This document shows positions 57,431 through 64,000 of a stretch of 64,000 bases of DNA, piece after piece. This stretch comes from Litchfieldella anticariensis FP35 = DSM 16096. GTDB lineage: Bacteria > Pseudomonadota > Gammaproteobacteria > Pseudomonadales > Halomonadaceae. The position numbers and the translations under genes are program-made. Numbering within the stretch: the stretch's first letter is position 1; every line of letters begins with the position of its first letter. The notes below the pieces were generated by a model. That model saw nothing but the letters and a program-made list of their open reading frames with translations, did not search any database and was not told where the DNA came from. The stretch spans positions 678,777 to 742,776 of the forward strand of contig NZ_KE332388.1 of NCBI RefSeq assembly GCF_000409775.1. Direction: 5' to 3'.

Positions 57431-58174
57431 ATGCTCGACACCGCTCTCAGACAGCGTCGTGCCCTGTTGCATGAGACACGCTGCCAAACTTGCAGCCTCG
57501 CCTCGCTGTGCCTACCTCTGGCCCTGGACATTGAAGACATGGACCAATTCGATGCCATCATCCGGCGTCGTGCACCGCTAAAAAAGGGTGAGCCCCTAGT
57601 GCGACAAGATGCTCCCTTCACCAGCGTATATGCTGTGCGTTCGGGCAGCCTCAAACAAGTGACCAGTGAGGGCCGCGGTGACGACCAACTCACCAACTTC
57701 TATTTGCCAAGTGAGATGGTGGGACTGGATGGAATCGATGCACAACGCTATCCGGGGTCGGTGATCGCTCTAGAGACCACGACAGTCTGCGAAATTCCCT
57801 TTGACCGTCTCGACGCTCTCTCCGAACGACTCCCCGAACTGCGTGCGCAGATCTACCGCAGCATGAGTAAGGAGATGCACGAAGACCGACGCATGTTACG
57901 CCTGTTGTCGCGCAAGACCGCCGATGAACGGTTAGCCAGTTTTTTCACTAGCCTTTCGGCACGCTTCCGGCGGCGTGGCTATTCCGCCTACAGTTTCCGC
58001 CTCTCGATGTCGCGAGGCGATATCGGCAATTACTTGGGCCTGGCAGTGGAAACCGTCAGCCGTATTCTCACCCGTTTCCAACAACAGGGACTGGTTACCG
58101 TCTCCGGTCGTGAAGTCAATATCCTCGACCTGGCAGCCTTGGAGGCATTGGCGGAGGGGGAAGGGGGTGCCTAA
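57431..58174 (+). CDS. anr: Fnr/Anr-family oxygen-sensing regulator
   Basis: 247 residues from ATG 57431; an in-frame ATG at 57350 is less likely. Cluster Cys are present: CQTCSLASLC near the N terminus plus the Cys in TTTVCEIPF, giving the four needed for [4Fe-4S]. Cyclic-nucleotide-like beta-roll, then helix-turn-helix MSRGDIGNYLGLAVETVSRI with the E/S/R recognition pattern for TTGAT sites. Probably controls ccoN and hemN in this window. Confidence 0.94.
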   Translation: MLDTALRQRRALLHETRCQTCSLASLCLPLALDIEDMDQFDAIIRRRAPLKKGEPLVRQDAPFTSVYAVRSGSLKQVTSEGRGDDQLTNFYLPSEMVGLDGIDAQRYPGSVIALETTTVCEIPFDRLDALSERLPELRAQIYRSMSKEMHEDRRMLRLLSRKTADERLASFFTSLSARFRRRGYSAYSFRLSMSRGDIGNYLGLAVETVSRILTRFQQQGLVTVSGREVNILDLAALEALAEGEGGA

Positions 58175-58183
58175 GAAGGGAGA

Positions 58184-58272
58184 CGTTGCTTCGCGACTTG
58201 AAGCTGGAAGAGCGGCGCTCCGCGCCTGGAAGAAATAAGATCGCTGCTTTGCAGCTTGAAGAAATAAGAAAT
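58184..58272. repeat. Tandem REP-like hairpin units
   Basis: Three imperfect units follow one another: GCTTCGCGAC-TTGAAG-CTGGAAG, GGCGCTCCGCGCC-TGGAAGAAATAA, and GCTGCTTTGCAGC-TTGAAGAAATAA. Each is a short hairpin followed by a GGAAG/TGAAG tail. A related unit is at 31700-31747. Confidence 0.7.
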
Positions 58273-58285
58273 TAAGAACTTATCG

Positions 58286-58348
58286 CCTCTTCCCTCTTCC
58301 CTCTTCCCTCTTCCCTCTTCCCTCTTCCCTCTTCCCTCTTCCCTCTTC
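58286..58348. repeat. Tandem array of heptamer CCTCTTC (9 copies)
   Basis: 63 bp, nine perfect copies; on the minus strand the unit is GGGAAGA. It ends 9 bp before the ttcA stop and lies between convergent fnr and ttcA, mirroring the GGGAAGT array at 19182. Confidence 0.95.
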
Positions 58349-58356
58349 GAGCGTAA

Positions 58357-59280
58357 TTAAACCTCGCGCCCCAGATCCAGGGCATCTATCCGCGTTTCGC
58401 GCATCTTCGCCTGCTTGGCTTCCAGCCCCTGGAAGTCGAACAAGTCGCGATCGGCAAGCTGCGAAGGTGAAACGTTGGTCACGGCCTTGAACATGGTTTC
58501 CAGACGCCCGGGGTGCTTCGCCTCCCACTCGGCAAGCATTTCCTTGACGACCTGGCGCTGCAGGTTGGGCTGAGAGCCGCACAGGTTGCAGGGGATGATC
58601 GGAAACTGCATCTGACGCGCGAATTCAACGATATCCGCCTCGCGACAATAGGCCAGTGGTCGGATGACGATGTTCTTGCCATCGTCGGAGAGCAGTTTGG
58701 GTGGCATTGCCTTGAGTGTGCCGCCGAAGAACATGTTCAGAAACAGGGTCTCGAGTATATCTTCGCGATGGTGACCAAGCGCCACCTTGGTGGCGCCGAT
58801 TTCTTCGGCAAATCCATACAGTGAGCCACGCCGCAGCCGCGAGCACAGCGCACAGGTGGTCTTGCCTTCCGGTGTCTTCTCCTTGACCACCGAATAGGTA
58901 TCACGCTCGAGAATGTGGTAGTCGACACCTATCGACTCAAGATATTCCGGCAACACATGTTCAGGGAAGCCTGGCTGCTTCTGATCGAGATTGACTGCTA
59001 CCAGAGAGAAATCGACCGGCGCGTTACGCTGCAGGTTTCTAAGGATCTCCAACATGGTGTATGAGTCCTTACCACCAGACAGGCATACCATCACCTTGTC
59101 GCCATCCTGGATCATCCCATAATCGATGATCGCGTTGCCGACTTGGCGCCGCAAGCGCTTCTGCAGCTTGTTGAATTCACGCTTTTCCTTGGCGGATGGT
59201 GCCTCGGCGGTATTGCACGCGACCTCATCAGGGCGGGTCGGGAAAGCAGCATGGGTCATGATGGCGTCGGACATGATCAC
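58357..59280 (-). CDS. ttcA: tRNA 2-thiocytidine synthetase TtcA
   Basis: Thiolates C32 of some tRNAs, using ATP and a [4Fe-4S] cluster. 307 residues. PP-loop [13 protein letters not shown] near residue 66; the paired CxxC motifs are CALC (before [10 protein letters not shown]) and CNLC (in [15 protein letters not shown]). ATG 59274 is an alternative start. TtcA is often linked to Fnr-type genes in gammaproteobacteria. Confidence 0.95.
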   Translation of the reverse strand: MIMSDAIMTHAAFPTRPDEVACNTAEAPSAKEKREFNKLQKRLRRQVGNAIIDYGMIQDGDKVMVCLSGGKDSYTMLEILRNLQRNAPVDFSLVAVNLDQKQPGFPEHVLPEYLESIGVDYHILERDTYSVVKEKTPEGKTTCALCSRLRRGSLYGFAEEIGATKVALGHHREDILETLFLNMFFGGTLKAMPPKLLSDDGKNIVIRPLAYCREADIVEFARQMQFPIIPCNLCGSQPNLQRQVVKEMLAEWEAKHPGRLETMFKAVTNVSPSQLADRDLFDFQGLEAKQAKMRETRIDALDLGREV

Positions 59281-59343
59281 ACGGAGACTGACGGTAAGTG
59301 GGCGTATATCTTAGCATTGCCCGCACGTGCTGACGATCTCGAT

Positions 59344-59970
59344 TCAGCCTGCAGGTCGCACGCTTTTCTGCTGCAGACGCACGTACATCAACGCGGTCGT
59401 CACTGCGTCACCCAATGCCGTATGGCGTCCCATGATGGGCACCTGCAAGGCCTCGGCCACCTTATCGAACCCCAGGTAAGCTTCGATCACGGGGTGACTA
59501 CGTCGCAGGTCACGAGCGTAGCGCTGCTCCACGTCGATCACACTATTGGGCAGATCGAATCCCAGCAGTAGCCGAAGATGACGGTTGATTATTGTCAGGT
59601 CGAAGTCGATTCGCCAGCCCAACAAAGGACGAGTACCGACAAAATCTATCAGCTTGACCAGCGCATCGCGTACACATTCACCACCATCGAGATCAACGCC
59701 ACGCAAGCCATGAATGCAGATCGAGTCACCGGTCAGGCTCGCTGGGCGCTGCAGGCGTAGATCCAGGGAGTCGCTGGTCAATACACGATCGCCACGCACC
59801 TTGACCGCCCCAATCGACACCAACTCAGCGCTGCGCGGATCGAGACCAGTGGTTTCACAGTCAATGGACACCAGTTCGTCGCCAGTGTAGGGGTTGAACA
59901 ACCATCCATAGTCGCCACCAGCCTGGCGGCGGCGGTCGGCGACACGCCTCAGCGTCCTTAGCATCACCAT
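59344..59970 (-). CDS. DnaQ-like 3'-5' exonuclease
   Basis: 208 residues. DEDDh exonuclease pattern: VSIDCETTGLD (ExoI, Asp and Glu), LGWRIDFDLTIINRHL (ExoII Asp), and GRHTALGDAVTTALMY (ExoIII His/Asp). Similar to epsilon-family exonucleases found beside DUF294 signalling genes. Gap to the upstream DUF294 gene is 27 bp, so cotranscription is likely. Substrate unknown. Confidence 0.9.
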   Translation of the reverse strand: MVMLRTLRRVADRRRQAGGDYGWLFNPYTGDELVSIDCETTGLDPRSAELVSIGAVKVRGDRVLTSDSLDLRLQRPASLTGDSICIHGLRGVDLDGGECVRDALVKLIDFVGTRPLLGWRIDFDLTIINRHLRLLLGFDLPNSVIDVEQRYARDLRRSHPVIEAYLGFDKVAEALQVPIMGRHTALGDAVTTALMYVRLQQKSVRPAG

Positions 59971-59997
59971 GCTCCTGTCTTGCTTGCCATTGTCATG

Positions 59998-61815
59998 TCA
60001 GTACTCAAGGTGAAAACGATGAGAAAGACGCTGTTTGAAGTCCTTGACGATATGCAATGCCTCTCGCAGCAGATCCCGTTCCAAAGAAGATAACTGCTGC
60101 ACTACCACACGATTGGTGTCGCGCCCGTCGCTCTGGTCGTCCAGGCGTGCCAATTGCTGCTTGAGACGCAGCTCGGTGAATAACGACAGCGCTTCCCCCA
60201 GATCCTCGGCGAAGCTCTCCTCCAACCGCCCCTCCTCGGCCAAGGCATCGAGCCGTTCCAGCGTCGAGGTAGGACGTATGCGGCGCTCCAGTGCCAGAGT
60301 TCGCACGCCATGCACGATGGGGAAAATGCCGCCTTTCTTGATGTCGATGCCGTGCTGGGGCTTCTTCAGCGAACCGAATAGCGTCAGCGGTGTGGAGAAA
60401 CGCAACACCGTGCGCGCGAAATGCGAGAGCAGGATCTCATCGCGCGAGCAACGTTCGAACAGTTCGTCGCGCAGATCTTCCAACAGGCTGGAATTGCCCG
60501 CTACCGCATGGGCATCGAGCAGAATCGCCAAGTTCATCAGACTGTCGCCGTCACGGCTACTGGCCCAACGTGCGATCTTGCCGCGCCACTCCGACTCGCT
60601 GCCTACCCAAGCCGGGTTGGACACCATGATATTGCCAGGACAACGCGGATAGCCGAGCCGGATAAGGGTCTCGGTGACCCGCTGCATCCGCTCCTGGCAG
60701 TCGGGCCAGTCGGCGTCGTCGGCCAAGATCAGGCCGTTGTCCTGATCGGTTTTGAGGATCTGCTCACCACGCCCCTCGCTTCCCATTACCATCAGGCAGC
60801 TATGTTCGAGATGGCGTGGCTCGACAATAAAGCCGAAAGCCTTGGCCATGATGCGCCCATTGAGCGCCGCCAGCAGTCCCATCGCAAAACGCAGTTTGAC
60901 CCCTTGGGCCATCAATGCCTGCACCAGCTCCGGGGTTCGGGCACTGGCTCTGACGAGTTCGTCAAGGCTATCGGCCTGCTCGACCTGCAAACTGACGACA
61001 TAGCTGCGACTGGAAAAGTAGCTGAGCACATCAGTAAGCTCGACGACCCCCACCGGTTTGCCCTGCTCAACGACCACGACCCTGGCCACCTTGTGCCGGG
61101 TCATGCGTACCAATGCCTCGAACAGATACTGGTCGGGGTTGGCAGTCACCAGTTCGAAATGTGCAATACCAACGACTCGACTGGCCTGCTCGAGGCCTTC
61201 TACCACCAAGGCATTGAGCAAGTCGGTTTTGGTGACCATGCCAAAACGGTCACCACTGCCCACCAATAGACTGTCGGCATGGCTATCGTTGAGCGTGTTG
61301 ACGGCCTCTGCGATGCTGGTGGCTTCGTCAACCAATAGCGGCTCACGCATACACTCGCTGATCTTGGCCAGCATGAAGCCTGCCATGGTCACCCCACCTT
61401 CGGCACGGCGTTCGGTCAATAACCGAGCCTTGTGGGTCAGGCTCTGTCGAAAGAAGGCAGCGAAGGCCGGATAATCGTTACATAAGCGCTCGAACAGCGC
61501 CTTGGGCATCAGATAGCAGAGGCTTTCCTGTTCTGCCTTGAAGCGATAACGGCTTTTGCCATTGAGAATGCTGATAGCACCGAACAGGTCGCCCGCGGTG
61601 TAATGGCCGATGCGCGCTTGCGCACTCGGAGCGTTAGTATCCAACTCCGCGACTTCGCCCTTGTGGATCAGAAAAACGAACTCACCGGGCTGGCCAGCAT
61701 CCAGAATGATCTCGTCACGATCGAAATAGGCCAGGTCGATGCCACTGCGTACACGCTCCCGCCCCGCCTCATCGAGCAAGAGGAAGGGAGGTTGAGTGAG
61801 ATCGACATCGACCAT
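59998..61815 (-). CDS. cNMP-binding/CBS/DUF294 nucleotidyltransferase-like protein
   Basis: 605 residues. Cyclic-nucleotide-binding domain at about 15-125 (GEFVFLIHKGEVAELD, YTAGDLFGAISIL), a CBS pair at about 150-275, a DUF294 nucleotidyltransferase-like domain with GSEGRGEQILKTDQDNGLI at about 345-362, and a DUF294 C-terminal domain. This architecture occurs next to VC2705-type symporters and the same exonuclease in many marine gammaproteobacteria, suggesting it regulates organic acid uptake or use. Divergent from the symporter genes. Confidence 0.92.
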   Translation of the reverse strand: MVDVDLTQPPFLLLDEAGRERVRSGIDLAYFDRDEIILDAGQPGEFVFLIHKGEVAELDTNAPSAQARIGHYTAGDLFGAISILNGKSRYRFKAEQESLCYLMPKALFERLCNDYPAFAAFFRQSLTHKARLLTERRAEGGVTMAGFMLAKISECMREPLLVDEATSIAEAVNTLNDSHADSLLVGSGDRFGMVTKTDLLNALVVEGLEQASRVVGIAHFELVTANPDQYLFEALVRMTRHKVARVVVVEQGKPVGVVELTDVLSYFSSRSYVVSLQVEQADSLDELVRASARTPELVQALMAQGVKLRFAMGLLAALNGRIMAKAFGFIVEPRHLEHSCLMVMGSEGRGEQILKTDQDNGLILADDADWPDCQERMQRVTETLIRLGYPRCPGNIMVSNPAWVGSESEWRGKIARWASSRDGDSLMNLAILLDAHAVAGNSSLLEDLRDELFERCSRDEILLSHFARTVLRFSTPLTLFGSLKKPQHGIDIKKGGIFPIVHGVRTLALERRIRPTSTLERLDALAEEGRLEESFAEDLGEALSLFTELRLKQQLARLDDQSDGRDTNRVVVQQLSSLERDLLREALHIVKDFKQRLSHRFHLEY

Positions 61816-62547
61816 GAGACTGCCTTCCTTATGTTGAACCTGCGTCGCTCACCATTGTTTCGACGCCAGGTCCAGGGATGTTTGGATAATGCCGCCCCAT
61901 TCCCTGGTCACCGGAGTCATTCTTGGGAGTCGACATGCCGGCTGCACATCAGCCTTGAGGAAAATACGGCTTTCATCGAGCAATTGTCTTGTGGCGCCTG
62001 ATAAAACACTTCGTCAATTGCATGGAAAAACTTCAACGGTCCACCATCACGAGCCGTCGAGGTAATGATCTCGCCAGAATAACAACGTCATGTTTTAAGA
62101 AAAAAGCTAGACCATCGTTCTAGACAATGCGGACTAGACTATTATCCTATATGCAACAGGCCTAGACCATCGTCCTATGAATGGCTACCCCTTCCTGCTA
62201 CCATCTGCATCAAAAAGATATAACTCATTGTCTTAAAAGACTTTATTTTATCAGCCCTCTAGATCAGCTTCCCCTTATAATACCAAAGTATGGGATTTTA
62301 TTTTTTCCATTTGTTGACCAGTATTGCTCTTAACTCATGCAGGCCAATCGCACGTTGATAATGCACCTCGCGAGAAGCAAAAAAGCGGAACATAAGGACG
62401 ACTTTAGTCGCGCATGGATGACTAACACATCGAGCCGAGGTGGGCAGTTGTTTACGAGCGATTGCCCTGTAGAGCCAGCAAAGGAAATGCTTAACCTCTC
62501 ATTTTTAGTGCAACCCCTCATCATCACAACAAGTGGAGAGCAACACT
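61816..62547. other. AT-rich 730-bp divergent intergenic region
   Basis: The longest gene-free stretch. Positions from about 62080 to 62330 are notably AT-rich. It holds the triple repeat at 62107-62178. A small plus-strand frame at 62337-62558 has no ribosome-binding site or family match and runs into the DUF4212 start. Long untranslated leaders or an sRNA are possible but not shown. Confidence 0.6.
62107..62178. repeat. Three direct repeats CTAGACYATYRTYCTA
   Basis: Copies start at 62107 (CTAGACCATCGTTCTA), 62134 (CTAGACTATTATCCTA) and 62162 (CTAGACCATCGTCCTA), spaced 27 and 28 bp. Regular spacing in a divergent promoter region suggests cooperative binding sites for one regulator. Confidence 0.75.
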
Positions 62548-62808
62548 ATGGCAGATGATAAATCCAATGCCGCTGCTTACTGGAAGGCGAATATCCGTCT
62601 GATCACCGGTTGCCTGATCGTCTGGGCATTAGTGTCCTACGGCTTCGCCATCCTGTTACGCCCGATGCTGTCAGGCATTCCTGTCGGAGGCACGGACCTC
62701 GGCTTCTGGTTCGCCCAGCAAGGTTCCATCCTGACGTTCATCGGCATCATTTTCTTCTACGCATGGAAAATGAACCGGCTCGACAAGAAGTTCGGCCTTG
62801 AGGAGTAA
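62548..62808 (+). CDS. DUF4212 small symporter subunit
   Basis: 86 residues from ATG 62548 (GGAGAG upstream), two helices (RLITGCLIVWALVSYGFAILL and ILTFIGIIFFYAWKMN). YWKANIRL at the start and GFWFAQQGSI are typical of the small subunit (TIGR03647/DUF4212) paired with VC2705-type sodium:solute symporters. 6 bp before the large subunit. Confidence 0.93.
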   Translation: MADDKSNAAAYWKANIRLITGCLIVWALVSYGFAILLRPMLSGIPVGGTDLGFWFAQQGSILTFIGIIFFYAWKMNRLDKKFGLEE

Positions 62809-62814
62809 GCCAGC

Positions 62815-64000
62815 ATGAGCCAATTTGCAATCAACTTGCTATTCGTGGGCGCCTCTTTCGCCCTCTATATCGGCATCGCGATCTGGGCCAAGGCCGGTTC
62901 GACCAAAGACTTCTATGTTGCCGGCGGTGGGGTACACCCCATTACCAACGGCATGGCGATCGGGGCCGACTGGATGTCTGCCGCATCGTTCATATCCATG
63001 GCGGGTCTCATCGCCGCCGGGGGCTATGCCAACTCCACCTTCCTGATGGGCTGGACAGGTGGCTATGTATTGCTGGCCACGCTGCTGGCCCCCTACCTGC
63101 GCAAGTTCGGCAAGTTCACAGTCCCGGAATTTATCGGCGACCGTTTCTACAGCAAACCGGCGCGTCTGGTGGCGGTGGTCTGCCTGATCGTGGCCTCGGT
63201 CACCTACGTCATCGGCCAGATGGCTGGTGCCGGCGTGGCCTTCTCGCGCTTCCTGGAAGTCGATGCCACCATGGGCCTGATCATCGCCGCCGTTGTGGTG
63301 TTCGTCTATGCAGTTCTGGGAGGCATGAAGGGCATCACCTACACCCAGGTGGCCCAGTACATCGTGCTGATCATCGCCTACACCATCCCGGCGGTGTTCA
63401 TTTCCCTCGAGTTGACCGGCAACCCACTACCGCCACTCGGCCTGTTCTCCACGCACAGCGAGTCGGGCGTACCGATGCTGGCCAAGCTCAACGAAGTGGT
63501 TACTGCCCTGGGCTTCAATCAGTACACGGCGGACGTGGACAACAAGCTGAACATGGTGCTGTTCACCCTGTCGCTGATGATCGGTACCGCCGGCCTGCCC
63601 CACGTCATCATTCGCTTCTTCACGGTCCCCAAAGTGGCTGATGCGCGCTGGTCCGCAGGTTGGGCTCTGGTGTTCATCGGCCTGCTCTACCTGACCGCAC
63701 CGGCCGTGGCTTCCATGGCGCGCCTGAATCTGGTAACCACCATTTATCCGGACATGGCGGGCCAGGTCGAGAACTATGAAGAAGCTGCAACGAACCCCAT
63801 CGCCTACGCAGAACGGCCCGACTGGATCAGGACCTGGGAAGAGACCGGCCTGATCACTTTCGAGGACAAGAATAACGATGGAAACATCCAGCTCTATAAC
63901 GGTGCGGCCGACTTCTCCGAGCGTGGCTGGGAAGGTAATGAGTTGGAAGTCAACAACGACATCCTAGTATTGGCCAACCCGGAGATTGCCAACTTGCCCG
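62815..64000 (+). CDS. Sodium:solute symporter, VC2705 subfamily, 3' end outside window
   Basis: Na+-coupled transporter of the SSS family, probably for acetate or a similar carboxylate. 395 residues are visible and the frame is still open at the window end; the family has ~570-590. KDFYVAGGGVHPITNGMAI and GADWMSAASFISMAG near the N terminus and YAVLGGMKGITYTQVAQY are family segments. A soluble insertion at about 330-395 (Asp/Asn-rich, EDKNNDGNIQLYNG) is typical of the VC2705 subgroup and distinguishes it from ActP. Confidence 0.93.
   Translation, partial: MSQFAINLLFVGASFALYIGIAIWAKAGSTKDFYVAGGGVHPITNGMAIGADWMSAASFISMAGLIAAGGYANSTFLMGWTGGYVLLATLLAPYLRKFGKFTVPEFIGDRFYSKPARLVAVVCLIVASVTYVIGQMAGAGVAFSRFLEVDATMGLIIAAVVVFVYAVLGGMKGITYTQVAQYIVLIIAYTIPAVFISLELTGNPLPPLGLFSTHSESGVPMLAKLNEVVTALGFNQYTADVDNKLNMVLFTLSLMIGTAGLPHVIIRFFTVPKVADARWSAGWALVFIGLLYLTAPAVASMARLNLVTTIYPDMAGQVENYEEAATNPIAYAERPDWIRTWEETGLITFEDKNNDGNIQLYNGAADFSERGWEGNELEVNNDILVLANPEIANLP

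Noticed and set aside
62337-62558. 73-residue small open frame upstream of the DUF4212 gene
   Set aside because: No ribosome-binding site, no recognisable features, and overlaps the better-supported DUF4212 start in another frame.

Overview
The window looks like a chromosomal segment of a halophilic gammaproteobacterium, most likely Halomonas or a close relative in the Halomonadaceae. The basis is gene content: two complete multisubunit Na+/H+ (Mrp) antiporter operons, a Tat-exported HiPIP, a PhaR-type PHA regulator, an Anr/Fnr-controlled cbb3 oxidase cluster, and small proteins of families I associate with Halomonas. GC looks high, codon use looks uniform, and I see no prophage, integrase, transposase or CRISPR array. 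Genes are packed tightly, with many ATGA-type overlaps inside operons.

Layout. 1-7 kb: the 3' part of a transaldolase gene, a short transketolase relic, a LacI-type regulator, phosphoribulokinase, purD, phaR, rsmE and an MltB-family lipoprotein. 7-19 kb: two back-to-back Mrp operons diverging from about 13 kb. One (minus strand, ABCDEFG) has separate MrpA and MrpB; the other (plus strand) has a fused MrpAB. 19-25 kb: ferrochelatase, two small unknown genes, dnaB and a LamB/ScrY-like porin, with simple-sequence arrays and a long-hairpin repeat between genes. 25-29.4 kb: a De Ley-Doudoroff galactonate operon (dgoR-dgoD-dgoK-dgoA-lactonase). 29.4-35 kb: the rpsF-rpsR-DUF2232-rplI operon, rlmB and rnr. 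35.2-35.6 kb: three identical tRNA-Leu(CAG) genes. 35.6-45.3 kb: a nuclease, an AsnC-like protein, ogt, HiPIP, the prkA-yeaH-spoVR stress operon, and fadH. 45.5-46.1 kb: a five-gene tRNA Asp/Val operon. 47-58 kb: ccoNOQP, ccoGHIS, a SafE-family membrane protein, hemN and fnr/anr. 58-64 kb: ttcA, a DnaQ-like exonuclease, a cNMP/CBS/DUF294 protein, and a DUF4212 plus VC2705-type sodium symporter pair, the last cut by the window end.

How the genes fit together. The Mrp operons should supply Na+ extrusion and pH homeostasis in salt. The cco block is a full cbb3 oxidase structural and assembly set; Anr-like boxes precede ccoN and hemN, and the probable regulator gene lies just downstream of hemN. 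The dgo genes convert galactonolactone to pyruvate and glyceraldehyde 3-phosphate, under a DgoR-like repressor whose probable operator lies inside its own promoter spacer. The DUF294/exonuclease genes diverge from the symporter across an AT-rich 730-bp region holding three direct repeats.

Most of the window is ordinary core genome. The items most worth a second look are the transketolase relic, the C10 tract at the hemH start codon, the paired LacI-like operators at the porin gene, the repeat families at convergent gene ends, the long-hairpin element near 21.5 kb, and the triple repeat upstream of the symporter. I did not find a clearly new multi-gene system.
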